From: CAMDTE01 sp034679985
Lineage (GTDB): Bacteria > Bacteroidota > Bacteroidia > Flavobacteriales > Schleiferiaceae
DNA: 64,000 bases
Reading direction: 5' to 3'
Assembly (NCBI GenBank): GCA_034679985.1
Contig: JAXITR010000003.1
Location: 28,131-92,130, forward strand
Every line of letters starts with the position of its first letter. Position 1 is the first letter of the stretch. The translations under genes and the position numbers were made by a program. The notes beneath the pieces are model-generated. The model was not told the DNA's origin. It made no database searches and saw only the letters and a list, made by a program, of their open reading frames with translations. Below, piece after piece: positions 41,914-50,275 of this stretch.

Positions 41914-44244
41914 CTACTCCTCCAACTGGATGCGGAACGTCGCCAACAGCTGCATTCCCGCCATGGGATAGACAAAATTCTCCACGGTACGTTCCCCGGC
42001 GTACAAATAACCCCACGTGTAGCCGTTCGGCGCATACCGCGTGTTGGTGGCATTGATCACATCCAGCTGAAACTCGCCCACGGACAACTTCCGGGTCCAA
42101 CGCAAATCCAACGTGGCGTATCCGTCCAACGAACGCTCCAGGGCACCCGTGTTGTCCAAATACTGCCGTCCCACAGACCGCAGCGATACACGGAACGCGT
42201 CGTTCTTCCGTTCGTGGTTCCAATGCACCGCACCCACCCAGTTGGGCGAAAGGGCAATGGGGGTGTTGCGGTGGAGGATGGAGACCGTTTCTACGGGGTC
42301 CGCAGCGTAGTCGTACAGAACTTCGGTGAACTCCGCAATGCGGTTGTCGCTGAACGCTGCGGAGGCTTGCAGCGAATTCTTAGCACCCAGGCGCACGGAA
42401 CCGTCCAGCTCCACCCCGCGGCGCCACGAAACGGGCACATTGACGCGAAGCGCGGCGCCTACATCGTTTAAGGCGCCGGTGGGCACCAATTGATTGCGGT
42501 ACTCCATGGCGTAGAGGTTGGCCTCCAAGGACCATCGGTTGGTGTGCAGGCGGTAGCCCATTTCGCCGTTCACGAGTTGTTCGGGCAGAGGAGCAGATCC
42601 GCCGAGGGCGTCAATAAAATCCGCCCGAATGGGTTCCCGATGCGCTGCGGCCACGGAGGCGTAAACCAAGCCGCGGCGAACGCTGCCCAAGCTCCATCCC
42701 ATTTTTGGATTGAAAAACATTCGTTGGAACAAGCCGGACTGTCCTTCCCCAGCGTACCGGTACGCCACCCGTCGGATTTGCAGGTCCGTGTAACCGTGCC
42801 CCAACGCCCCCAGGGATCCTTCCAAACGAGCAAAGGCGCTCCATTCGTTTTTGGTGTTGCGGTCGTCGTAGTACCGACGCTCCTGGGCTTGGTCAAACCA
42901 GCCGTTTCCGGAAAAAGGACCGTCGTCGGCCCAACTGCCGGCAGCTTGGCCCATCCAAGGCAACGTGCCAAAGTGATCGCCCACGTACGAGTACACGTTG
43001 TAGCCCAGGGTGAGTTGTTGCCCGCCCAAGGTGGTGATCAGGTTGCCGTTGCTGCCCACGAGGCGGTTGCTCAGCCAGCGGCGTCGAACCAAATCCGTGG
43101 ATTGCAGCGTGTCAGAGCCCACTACGGGATTGGGAAGGCCGTAGTCCGCGAAGGACTCACCGCGCTTGAATTGCTCAAAATAGCCCCGACCGCGCACCGC
43201 AAAAAGGTTGGCATTAACCCGGGTAGACGCGTTCAGCCGATGGTTCCACTGCAGCTGATAGTGCGTTTGCCGGTACCGATCAATTTCGTTGGGGTAGGTG
43301 TACGCGTTGTAGGTTCGGTTGCCGGAGGTGCGCAGGTTTTGCGCGTCCTCCTCATTCAAGTAGTTCCGCGCAATATAGGCCTCTACGCCCGCCGAATCCC
43401 CGCGGTATTTGGCTTCCGGGATGCCGTACCACGCTTGTTGGGTGCGCTCTTGCCCGTCGGTATAAAAGAACCTGAGACTGTTTTGCCGGCCGGTGGCCTT
43501 GGGGGTGCCGTACTGCCAAATACCGTTGAGCACGGCACTGTGCAGTTCCATTCCGGACCGGTCCACGTACCCGTTGGCGCGTTGGTGGGTTACTCGGCCG
43601 GAAAACGCTAGGTTTTTGTGCCGTCCTACCCACGGGCCCTCCCACAAATAAGTACCGCGGTAGCCCAGCGGCCAGGAACCCGTTCCAATAAATGTTTTTT
43701 GTCTTTTGCCGGAAGGGGCGGCCGTCTCCAGCGATACCGATCCGCCAAAAGCACCGGTTCCCACGGTGGAAGTGCCCACGCCGCGTTGGATTTGAACGCT
43801 GGCCAAGGAAGACGTCAGATCCGGGGTATTGACCCAAAAAACCCCGTGCGATTCCGGGTCGTTCAGCGGCACGCCGTTGAGCGTTACGTTGATCCGTGTT
43901 TGGTCCGACCCGCGCAGCCGCAAGTAGGTGTAGCCCATGCCCGTTCCCGCGTCTGACGCCACCACCGCGTTGGGCACGTTTTGCAGGACAAAGGGTAGAT
44001 CCCGAGCGTTGTTTTCCCGCTTTAAAACGGGTGCGGACAACAACGTAAAGGTCACCGGTGTGCGTTCATCCGCCCGAAACACGGCTACTTCCGCCGCCGT
44101 CAGGACCACGGTGGTGTCCATTTTTGAAGCGTTGGGCGTTGCACTTGATTTTGCATTTTGGGCCCAAACGGACGGCGCGCCAAAAAAGCCAACGGCAAAC
44201 GCCGTATAAACCAAGGAAACCAGAAAGCTTAAATTTTTTCTCAC
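41914..44244 (-). CDS. TonB-dependent receptor under TPP control, likely thiamine uptake
   Basis: Outer-membrane receptor of 776 residues with a signal peptide (starting RKNLSFLVSLVYTAF), a plug domain (FVLQNVPNAVVASDAGTGMGYTYLRLRG split, then NVTLNGVPLNDPESHGVFWVN) and a barrel ending ATFRIQLEE. A TPP riboswitch directly upstream makes thiamine or a derivative the likely substrate. An in-frame ATG at 44310 falls inside the riboswitch core and cannot be used; the GTG at 44244 lies after the aptamer and opens the signal peptide. It is convergent with ribF. Confidence 0.88.
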   Translation of the reverse strand: MRKNLSFLVSLVYTAFAVGFFGAPSVWAQNAKSSATPNASKMDTTVVLTAAEVAVFRADERTPVTFTLLSAPVLKRENNARDLPFVLQNVPNAVVASDAGTGMGYTYLRLRGSDQTRINVTLNGVPLNDPESHGVFWVNTPDLTSSLASVQIQRGVGTSTVGTGAFGGSVSLETAAPSGKRQKTFIGTGSWPLGYRGTYLWEGPWVGRHKNLAFSGRVTHQRANGYVDRSGMELHSAVLNGIWQYGTPKATGRQNSLRFFYTDGQERTQQAWYGIPEAKYRGDSAGVEAYIARNYLNEEDAQNLRTSGNRTYNAYTYPNEIDRYRQTHYQLQWNHRLNASTRVNANLFAVRGRGYFEQFKRGESFADYGLPNPVVGSDTLQSTDLVRRRWLSNRLVGSNGNLITTLGGQQLTLGYNVYSYVGDHFGTLPWMGQAAGSWADDGPFSGNGWFDQAQERRYYDDRNTKNEWSAFARLEGSLGALGHGYTDLQIRRVAYRYAGEGQSGLFQRMFFNPKMGWSLGSVRRGLVYASVAAAHREPIRADFIDALGGSAPLPEQLVNGEMGYRLHTNRWSLEANLYAMEYRNQLVPTGALNDVGAALRVNVPVSWRRGVELDGSVRLGAKNSLQASAAFSDNRIAEFTEVLYDYAADPVETVSILHRNTPIALSPNWVGAVHWNHERKNDAFRVSLRSVGRQYLDNTGALERSLDGYATLDLRWTRKLSVGEFQLDVINATNTRYAPNGYTWGYLYAGERTVENFVYPMAGMQLLATFRIQLEE

Positions 44245-44289
44245 AACTGGGCAGTTTTGTTGGTGGAACAAACGGCGCACAGTTGTGCC

Positions 44290-44370
44290 GGGCGACTTCC
44301 TTGGCGGCATAACCCGCCCAGGTTCTAGGGTGTAATCTCAGCCGTTGCGTTCGCTCCGGCACCCCTGTGC
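44290..44370 (-). ncRNA. TPP riboswitch (THI element)
   Basis: On the minus strand the aptamer motifs occur in order: AGGGGTGCC (44366-44358), GGCTGAGATTACACCC, TAGAACCTG (44320-44326 region), GGTTATGCCGCCAAGGAA. A -7 element TATCTTTG at 44382-44375 places the start just ahead of it. No clear intrinsic terminator follows before the receptor GTG at 44244, so control may be at translation. The 5' half overlaps the last codons of the upstream fusion gene. Confidence 0.93.
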
Positions 44371-45549
44371 TTTGCAAAGATACAACACCGGCCAGCGATT
44401 TTGGTTAGCAGATGCTGCAATCTCCGCCCCAAGGGGCGTTTGCGCCACTTCCCACCAGCCCACGCGAACGCCTTGTTCCTCGCTCTCCACAGCAGACCGA
44501 TGCAGCGATTCAATCCGCAGCCGGTCCGCATAATCCGGAGCTTCCCGCAACGGATCCGGCTCCCATGTTTCCAAGGGAGAAAGAACGGCATACCAGCGGT
44601 CCATTTCCGGAACCGACGCCTCCGAGGGCGCTTCTTCGGAGCCTGACGACGCATTCAGTACCTCACGATCCAAGCGCTCGCCAAACCGGACCTGCAACCA
44701 GATGTCAAAATTCACGCGGTCCGTGTCCACCACCGCGGAGCTGTTTCCGGCCCGTTCGGCCTCCAACTGCGCTTGTTGTTGTGCCCATTTACGCACTTCC
44801 GCAGCCGTGTAGTCTGCTTCTGGTACCATCCACTGGCGAACGCCTTCCGGAACCAGGGGTAGGTTCAGGCGCGTTGCCAAATCTTGGGCCCAAGTGGATT
44901 TGCCGCTGCTTTCCGCGCCCGTCACTACCCACCGGAAAGGTTCGTGCAGCAGGTGTTGGGGCGGGGGCAGCAAGGCCCAAACCGCGCATTGGTCGTCTGG
45001 GTTCGTGCGGCCCCAAAGCGCTTCTCCTTCCGGAAAAGTTGCGCGGCCCGGTGCAAAGTCCGTGGGCTCTTCGGTACACCGCAAATCGCGGGCAAAGTGC
45101 AGACCGGGCAAGCCTATGGCCTTATACAGTGCTTCCTTCAATCCCCAGAGCCCCCGCAAATCCAATCCCTGTTCTTCCGGTGCCACAAATTTGACTGCCA
45201 CGCGCGCCAGTTGGTTGCGCGGACCCTCCACGTCCATTCCCACCGGTCGGGTGGGATGGAAGGCCGCCGCAGCGTGGGTGGCGGAATGCGATAAGGCCAC
45301 AAAACCCATTCCCGCCGGCAGCACAGGACGTCCGGCAGACGAATAATGCAAATGTTGGAGAACATCTTCTCGGTTGGCGCGTTGAAGCACTTTGAACAAG
45401 GCAAAACGCGCAGCGGAAAAGGCAACTTGGGCGGATTCTGTTTTTCGATCCGCCCCTCGTTTTTGGCATGCGTCGGACCAGCGCGCTTCACCGCACGCGT
45501 CCTGACGCCCTACCCAAGCGAGCCCCTCATCGGGAAGTTCAATCCACAC
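44338..45549 (-). CDS. Fusion: 4'-phosphopantetheinyl transferase + NadR-like kinase
   Basis: A 403-residue two-domain protein. The N-terminal part (about 1-190) is a phosphopantetheinyl transferase, with VALSHSATHAAAAF near 84, GMDVE at 104-108 and LWGLKEALYKA at 134-144, the Mg-CoA site. The C-terminal part (about 205-403) resembles the ATPase/ribosylnicotinamide kinase domain of NadR: P-loop VVTGAESSGKSTWA at 208-221, VPEGVRQWM and VVDTDRVNFDIWLQVRFG. Reading is continuous. The GTG at 45549 is preferred over an upstream TTG. The stop codon lies inside the TPP riboswitch. The kinase substrate is unknown; nicotinamide riboside is the family default. Confidence 0.85.
   Translation of the reverse strand: MWIELPDEGLAWVGRQDACGEARWSDACQKRGADRKTESAQVAFSAARFALFKVLQRANREDVLQHLHYSSAGRPVLPAGMGFVALSHSATHAAAAFHPTRPVGMDVEGPRNQLARVAVKFVAPEEQGLDLRGLWGLKEALYKAIGLPGLHFARDLRCTEEPTDFAPGRATFPEGEALWGRTNPDDQCAVWALLPPPQHLLHEPFRWVVTGAESSGKSTWAQDLATRLNLPLVPEGVRQWMVPEADYTAAEVRKWAQQQAQLEAERAGNSSAVVDTDRVNFDIWLQVRFGERLDREVLNASSGSEEAPSEASVPEMDRWYAVLSPLETWEPDPLREAPDYADRLRIESLHRSAVESEEQGVRVGWWEVAQTPLGAEIAASANQNRWPVLYLCKAQGCRSERNG
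44375..44382 (-). promoter_or_regulatory. -7 element for the TPP riboswitch and receptor
   Basis: TATCTTTG on the minus strand, within the final codons of the fusion gene, just before the aptamer. Confidence 0.65.
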
Positions 45550-45557
45550 CGTTTCCG

Positions 45558-45565
45558 TACCTTTG
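45558..45565 (+). promoter_or_regulatory. -7 element for ahcY
   Basis: TACCTTTG on the plus strand, 28 nt before the ahcY ATG at 45594. Confidence 0.68.
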
Positions 45566-45593
45566 CCGCAAATTAACGACAAACCTCCCTGCC

Positions 45594-46895
45594 ATGGCCT
45601 ACGTGCCCTATAAAGTGAAAGACATGTCCCTCGCCGAGTGGGGACGCAAGGAAATCCAATTGGCTGAGGCAGAAATGCCCGGTTTGATGGCGTTGCGCGC
45701 CGAATATGGTGCCTCCAAGCCCTTGGCGGGCGCGCGCATTGCGGGCTGCCTCCACATGACCATCCAAACGGCCGTCCTCATTGAGACGCTGGCGGAATTG
45801 GGTGCTGAGGTAACTTGGTCTTCCTGCAACATTTTCTCCACACAAGACCACGCCGCCGCAGCCATTGCTGCTGCCGGCATTCAAGTATATGCTTGGAAGG
45901 GCATGACGGAAGAGGAATTTGACTGGTGCATTGAGCAAACCCTGCACTTTGGCGCCGGTCAAGAACCGTTGAACATGATTTTGGACGACGGCGGCGACCT
46001 GACCAACATGGTGTTGGATCGTTATCCGCACCTGGCTGCCGGCATTGGTGGCATTTCCGAGGAGACCACCACGGGAGTTCACCGTTTGTACGAGCGCATG
46101 GCCAACGGCACCTTGCCTTTGCCCGCCATCAACGTGAACGACAGCGTGACCAAGTCCAAGTTCGACAACAAGTACGGTTGCAAAGAATCGGCTGTAGACG
46201 CGGTTCGTCGGGCTACGGATTTGATGATGGCCGGTAAAGTAGTGGTAGTTGCCGGTTACGGAGACGTAGGCAAGGGCACTGCTGCATCCTTCAAAGGCGC
46301 CGGAGCGCGCGTCATCGTTACGGAAATCGACCCAATCTGTGCGCTGCAAGCGGCCATGGACGGTTTTGAAGTCAAGCGCATGGACAACGCCGTTCCGCGT
46401 GCCAACATCGTTTGCACGGCAACGGGCAACAAGAACATCGTAACGGAGCGTCATTTCCGCATGATGAAGGACAAAACCGTAGTGTGCAACATCGGTCACT
46501 TCGACAACGAAATCGACATGGCGTGGTTGAATGCTATGTACGGCAGCACCAAGGTGGAAATTAAGCCCCAGGTGGACCTCTACAACATCGACGGCAACGA
46601 CATCATCGTTTTGGCGGAAGGTCGTTTGGTGAACTTGGGCTGCGCCACCGGCCACCCCAGCTTCGTCATGTCCAACTCCTTCACCAACCAAACGTTGGCG
46701 CAGATTGAGTTGTACACCAACAAAGGAAAGTACCCCAATGAGGTATTCACCTTGCCCAAGCATTTGGACGAGAAAGTGGCAGCCCTGCACCTTTCCGCAA
46801 TCGGCGTGGAGTTGGAAATGCTGTCCGAAGACCAGGCGGCGTACATCGGCGTTACGGTTCAAGGCCCGTTCAAGTCCGACGCCTACCGTTATTGA
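45594..46895 (+). CDS. ahcY: S-adenosylhomocysteine hydrolase (AhcY)
   Basis: Splits S-adenosylhomocysteine to adenosine and homocysteine, feeding MetH and relieving methyltransferase inhibition. It has 433 residues, with SCNIFSTQDHAAAAIA near residue 80, the NAD-binding motif VVAGYGDVGKGTAASFKGAGA near 220, and the C-terminal SDAYRY. The upstream open frame is antisense to the fusion gene; MAYVPYKVKDMSLAEWG at 45594 is the family start. A two-way terminator follows. Confidence 0.98.
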   Translation: MAYVPYKVKDMSLAEWGRKEIQLAEAEMPGLMALRAEYGASKPLAGARIAGCLHMTIQTAVLIETLAELGAEVTWSSCNIFSTQDHAAAAIAAAGIQVYAWKGMTEEEFDWCIEQTLHFGAGQEPLNMILDDGGDLTNMVLDRYPHLAAGIGGISEETTTGVHRLYERMANGTLPLPAINVNDSVTKSKFDNKYGCKESAVDAVRRATDLMMAGKVVVVAGYGDVGKGTAASFKGAGARVIVTEIDPICALQAAMDGFEVKRMDNAVPRANIVCTATGNKNIVTERHFRMMKDKTVVCNIGHFDNEIDMAWLNAMYGSTKVEIKPQVDLYNIDGNDIIVLAEGRLVNLGCATGHPSFVMSNSFTNQTLAQIELYTNKGKYPNEVFTLPKHLDEKVAALHLSAIGVELEMLSEDQAAYIGVTVQGPFKSDAYRY

Positions 46896-46930
46896 GTTTT
46901 TTCGCACCACCCACCCCAAGGGGCGGGCAC

Positions 46931-46959
46931 AAAAAAACCCGGCGGAAGCCGGGTTTTTT
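46931..46959. terminator. Bidirectional terminator between ahcY and metK
   Basis: CCCGGC and GCCGGG around a GGAA tetraloop, flanked by seven A on the left and six T on the right, so it can act on both convergent genes. Confidence 0.9.
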
Positions 46960-46988
46960 CGTTTTCAACAGGGGCAGTTCCCAGGAAT

Positions 46989-48272
46989 TTACAGTGCGAA
47001 TTTGGCGCGAATTTGATCCACGGAATCCAACTTTTCCCAGGTGAAGAGTTCTACGGTCATTTCTTTTTTCTCGATGCCGTTTTCAGATGGGCGCTTGAAG
47101 GTCTTGGTAACCGTTTGCGGCATACGGCCCATGTGACCGTACGCAGCGGTTTCTACGTAGATCGGTTGGCGCAGGCCAAACTTCTGCTCAATGGCGTAGG
47201 GACGCAGGTCAAACATTTGCTGCACGCGCTCGGCGATGGCACCGTCGGACAGCTTTTTGCCGTCTGCACCGCGCACCAGGCCGGTGTTGTAGGTGTTGAT
47301 GTAGAAGCCCACCGGTTCTGCCACGCCAATGGCGTAGGCCAGCTGCACCAGCACTTGTTTGGCAACGCCTGCGGCCACCAAGTTCTTGGCCACGTAGCGC
47401 GCTGCGTAGGCCGCAGAACGGTCCACCTTGGAAGGATCTTTGCCGGAGAAGGCACCGCCTCCGTGTGCTCCCTTACCGCCGTAGGTGTCCACAATAATCT
47501 TGCGGCCGGTGAGGCCGGTATCCCCGTGCGGTCCGCCAATAACAAATTTGCCCGTGGGGTTGATGAGGTACTTCACGTCCGCCGTGAACAAGCGCTGAAT
47601 CTTGCGCGGCAGTAATTTTTTCAAGCGGGGAATGAGGTAGCGCTTGATGTCCGCCTCAATGCGTTCCTGCATCTCTTTTTCGTCCTTGGAAAAATCGTCG
47701 TGCTGGGTGGAGAGTACCACCGTATCAATGGCTTCCGGCACGTGGCGGTCTGAATACTTGATGGTTACCTGGCTCTTGGAGTCCGGGCGCAGGTACTTCA
47801 TCACCTTACCTTCCTTGCGGATGGCCGCCAATTCGCGCAACAGCAAGTGGCTGATTTCCAGCGCCAACGGCATGAAGTTGGACGTTTCGTCCGTGGCATA
47901 GCCAAACATAATGCCCTGGTCTCCAGCGCCCTGTTTTTCGCGGTCTTTTTGTTCCACGCCGCGGTTGATGTCTGCCGATTGCTCGTGGATGGCGCTCAAA
48001 ATGCCGCACGAGTTGGCCTCAAACATGTATTCGCTCTTGGTGTATCCAATATTTCGAATGACGTCGCGGGCGATTTCTTGGGCGTCCAAGTAGGTGGAAG
48101 ACTTCACTTCGCCGGCTAAAACCACCTGGCCGGTGGTTACCAGTGTTTCGCAGGCCACCTTGGACAAGGGGTCAAACGCCAAGAAGTGGTCCACCAACGC
48201 ATCGGAAATTTGGTCGGCGATTTTGTCGGGGTGCCCTTCGGACACCGATTCGGAGGTAAATAAGTAGCTCAT
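46989..48272 (-). CDS. metK: S-adenosylmethionine synthase (MetK)
   Basis: Makes SAM from methionine and ATP. It has 427 residues, with SEGHPDKIADQISDALVD at the start, GAGDQGIMFGYATDE near residue 117, the P-loop-like GGPHGDTGLTGRKIIVDTYGG near 249 and GGGAFSGKDPSKVDRSAAYAA split over that region. It is longer than the E. coli enzyme (384), as usual in Bacteroidota. A 120-nt leader carries a SAM-II riboswitch; the frame is open back to the TAA inside the aptamer but without another good start. Confidence 0.98.
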   Translation of the reverse strand: MSYLFTSESVSEGHPDKIADQISDALVDHFLAFDPLSKVACETLVTTGQVVLAGEVKSSTYLDAQEIARDVIRNIGYTKSEYMFEANSCGILSAIHEQSADINRGVEQKDREKQGAGDQGIMFGYATDETSNFMPLALEISHLLLRELAAIRKEGKVMKYLRPDSKSQVTIKYSDRHVPEAIDTVVLSTQHDDFSKDEKEMQERIEADIKRYLIPRLKKLLPRKIQRLFTADVKYLINPTGKFVIGGPHGDTGLTGRKIIVDTYGGKGAHGGGAFSGKDPSKVDRSAAYAARYVAKNLVAAGVAKQVLVQLAYAIGVAEPVGFYINTYNTGLVRGADGKKLSDGAIAERVQQMFDLRPYAIEQKFGLRQPIYVETAAYGHMGRMPQTVTKTFKRPSENGIEKKEMTVELFTWEKLDSVDQIRAKFAL

Positions 48273-48340
48273 GATTCGTTTTGTCGCGTTTAACGCGTAG
48301 AATCGGTCCGCTGCAATACAGGCAAAGTGCTCAAGATCCG

Positions 48341-48392
48341 GTCTTTAGCATTTTTTACCGTGGTTGCAATCGGAGCAAATCCTTCCACGCGG
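48341..48392 (-). ncRNA. SAM-II riboswitch upstream of metK
   Basis: On the minus strand CGTGG (48389-48385) pairs with CCACG (48363-48359). The enclosed loop reads GGATTTG then CCGATTGCAA, and the 3' side has TAAAAAATGCTAAAGA. These elements, in this order, match the SAM-II (metA-type) pseudoknot class known from Alphaproteobacteria and Bacteroidota. The transcript from the -7 element at 48403-48396 would begin almost at the first helix. The aptamer ends about 70 nt before the metK ATG. Confidence 0.88.
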
Positions 48393-48395
48393 TTG

Positions 48396-48403
48396 CAAAG
48401 GTA
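48396..48403 (-). promoter_or_regulatory. -7 element for the metK riboswitch leader
   Basis: TACCTTTG on the minus strand, with a TTG 17 nt farther upstream as a possible -33 contact. It lies immediately after the stop of the neighbouring PLP gene. Confidence 0.72.
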
Positions 48404-48405
48404 CA

Positions 48406-49656
48406 TTACAAAAGGGGATCCAACGATTGTTTTAAATCCGCAATGATGTCGTCCGGATGTTCAATGCCCACGCTCAAGCGAACCATGGCCGCAGTGAGTC
48501 CCAGCGATTCCTTTTCTGCGTCCGGCATGTCTGCGTGCGTCATGTGGTAGGGGTGCTGGGCCAGGCTTTCGTTGGAACCCAAACTCACCGCCAATTTGAT
48601 GTGCTTGAGGGCATTCAAGCAGCCAAAAGCTCCAGCTTCGCCGCCGCGGACGTCGAAGGAAATCATGGCACCCGGTGCGCTGCATTGTTTGCGGTACACC
48701 GCATTTTGGTGCTCGCCTTGTTCCGGTAGGCCTGGAAAGTACACCCGTTCCACCGCCGGGTGTTGCTGCAGGAAGGATGCTACCTTTTGGGCGTTTTCCG
48801 TTTGCTTCGCCATCCGCAAAGACAGCGTCTCCAAGGACCGCGTGAGCAACCAGCAAGTAAACGGGGAGGCCATGTTGCCGATGAAGGTGCGCAGACCCTT
48901 GACCGCAGCCAATACTTCCGAACGGCCTACCACGGCGCCGGCAATCAAGTCCGAATGACCGGACAAGTACTTGGTGGCGGAGTACACGGACAAATCCGCG
49001 CCCCATTCCAAGGGCTTTTGCCAGATGGGCCCCATGTAGGTGTTGTCCACGGCATACAGGATGGAGGTTCCGTAGGTGGTTTCCAATCGACGGCGCAAGG
49101 TATTGAGTCCTTCCAGGTCCACCATGGCGTTGGTGGGGTTGGCGGGGGTTTCCGCGTGGAGCACCCGCACTTGGGCGCCTTCGCCGCTGGCGATCAGGGC
49201 GTCGCCCAAAGCCTCCAAATCGGACGAGGCGTCGAACGGGGTTACGTGCACACCAATGCTGGTCAGGTAGTGGTAGGCAAAGTGGTGCGTTCCTCCGTAC
49301 ACGGGGTTGCTCAGCAGCAACCGATCTCCGGGTTTCAGAAAGGCCAGGAACACCGTGGAGATGGCGCTCATGCCGCTCTCAAACACGGCGGCCTCGTCCG
49401 CGTTTTCCCAGACCGCCAATCGTTCCTCCAAAATCTGAAGATTGGGGTTGTTCAAACGGCTGTAAATGAGGCCCTGCACTTCGCCTTCGCGTTGGGCTTC
49501 CTTGCCGTAGGCCACGGCAAAAAAGTGCTTGCCGGCTTCCGCGTTGGGGAAGGCAAAGGTGGACGTCAGAAACAAGGGCGGTTTTACGGAATACTCGCTC
49601 CAAGACGGCTCGTAGCCGTGGGACATCATCAGGGATTCGGGATGGTTTCCAGTCAT
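48406..49656 (-). CDS. Cys/Met metabolism PLP enzyme (cystathionine gamma-synthase or methionine gamma-lyase type)
   Basis: PLP-dependent trans-sulfuration enzyme of 416 residues. Family features are IYSRLNNPNLQILEERLA near residue 64, SGMSAISTVFLAFLKPGD, the NPTNAMVDLE phosphate/loop segment and the Schiff-base lysine in YSATKYLSGHSD near residue 230. Sequence alone does not settle whether it makes cystathionine or degrades methionine; an adjacent divergent Lrp regulator is a common partner of the gamma-lyase type. A 12-bp palindrome lies just before its ATG. Confidence 0.88.
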   Translation of the reverse strand: MTGNHPESLMMSHGYEPSWSEYSVKPPLFLTSTFAFPNAEAGKHFFAVAYGKEAQREGEVQGLIYSRLNNPNLQILEERLAVWENADEAAVFESGMSAISTVFLAFLKPGDRLLLSNPVYGGTHHFAYHYLTSIGVHVTPFDASSDLEALGDALIASGEGAQVRVLHAETPANPTNAMVDLEGLNTLRRRLETTYGTSILYAVDNTYMGPIWQKPLEWGADLSVYSATKYLSGHSDLIAGAVVGRSEVLAAVKGLRTFIGNMASPFTCWLLTRSLETLSLRMAKQTENAQKVASFLQQHPAVERVYFPGLPEQGEHQNAVYRKQCSAPGAMISFDVRGGEAGAFGCLNALKHIKLAVSLGSNESLAQHPYHMTHADMPDAEKESLGLTAAMVRLSVGIEHPDDIIADLKQSLDPLL

Positions 49657-49658
49657 GT

Positions 49659-49670
49659 TTCAAATTTGAA
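49659..49670. promoter_or_regulatory. Palindromic candidate Lrp operator at the PLP gene start
   Basis: TTCAAATTTGAA is a perfect 12-bp palindrome 2 nt upstream of the PLP gene ATG, in an AT-rich intergenic segment that contrasts with the GC-rich surroundings. Confidence 0.5.
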
Positions 49671-49707
49671 GGGAAGAAGTGATATTTTCCGAAACTATAG
49701 CTTATTT

Positions 49708-49722
49708 TAGATAAAAAATCTA
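49708..49722. promoter_or_regulatory. AT-rich inverted repeat before the Lrp gene
   Basis: TAGAT-aaaaa-ATCTA ends 4 nt before the regulator's ATG, a position suited to autoregulation. Base composition makes chance repeats more likely here. Confidence 0.4.
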
Positions 49723-49726
49723 TTTT

Positions 49727-50182
49727 ATGTCATCTTTTCAGAAAATTGATCTAGACGAAGTGGATTTACAGCTCCTCCGTGCGCTGCAAGACGACGCGCG
49801 TTTGAGCACCAAGGAGCTGGCCAAACGGGTGCACAAATCGTCCACCGCCACCTACGAGCGCATCAAGCGCATGGAAGCGGCCGGCGTCATTGCGGGGTAC
49901 CGCGCGGAAGTTCCGCCGGCCGCGCTGGGCAAAGAGCTGGTGGTCTTCGTCTCCATCCGTTTGAAGGAGCATCGGGACACCATTTTGGAGGCCTTTCAGT
50001 CCGACCTCCGCGGTTTATTTGAAGTAGAGGAGTGGTACCACATCACCGGCCCGCACGATTTCATGCTCAAGGTGGCCATGCCGTCCATGGATGCCTACCA
50101 CCGTTTTCTGAACAAAAAATTGGCAGCGTTGCCCAACATCTCCACGGTGCAAAGCTTGATTGTCTTGCATCGGGGGAAGTGA
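49727..50182 (+). CDS. Lrp/AsnC family transcriptional regulator
   Basis: Amino-acid-responsive DNA-binding protein of 151 residues: N-terminal winged helix (LDEVDLQLLRALQDDARLSTKELAKRV split, then STATYERIKRMEAAGVI) and a C-terminal RAM ligand domain (HITGPHDFMLKVAMPSMDAYHRFL). It is divergent from the Cys/Met PLP gene across 70 AT-rich bases with two inverted repeats, so that gene and itself are the likely targets. Confidence 0.95.
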   Translation: MSSFQKIDLDEVDLQLLRALQDDARLSTKELAKRVHKSSTATYERIKRMEAAGVIAGYRAEVPPAALGKELVVFVSIRLKEHRDTILEAFQSDLRGLFEVEEWYHITGPHDFMLKVAMPSMDAYHRFLNKKLAALPNISTVQSLIVLHRGK

Positions 50183-50256
50183 AGGTTACAGGTTCCACTT
50201 GAGTGGAGCAATTATCCTGGGAGCTAGAGCATACGGGACCAAGTGCAAAATCTTCC

Positions 50257-50264
50257 TATCTTTG
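50257..50264 (+). promoter_or_regulatory. -7 element for the metH-metF leader
   Basis: TATCTTTG ends 11 nt before the first helix of the SAM-I riboswitch. Confidence 0.7.
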
Positions 50265-50275
50265 CACTGCTTATC

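Noticed and set aside
44245..44310. ATG start at 44310 for the TPP-controlled receptor
   Set aside because: It lies inside the riboswitch core and would add residues before an obvious signal peptide.
50194..50207. TCCACT-TG-AGTGGA inverted repeat after the Lrp gene
   Set aside because: A short stem with only 2 bases between the arms and no T-run; too weak to call a terminator, and not clearly an operator.
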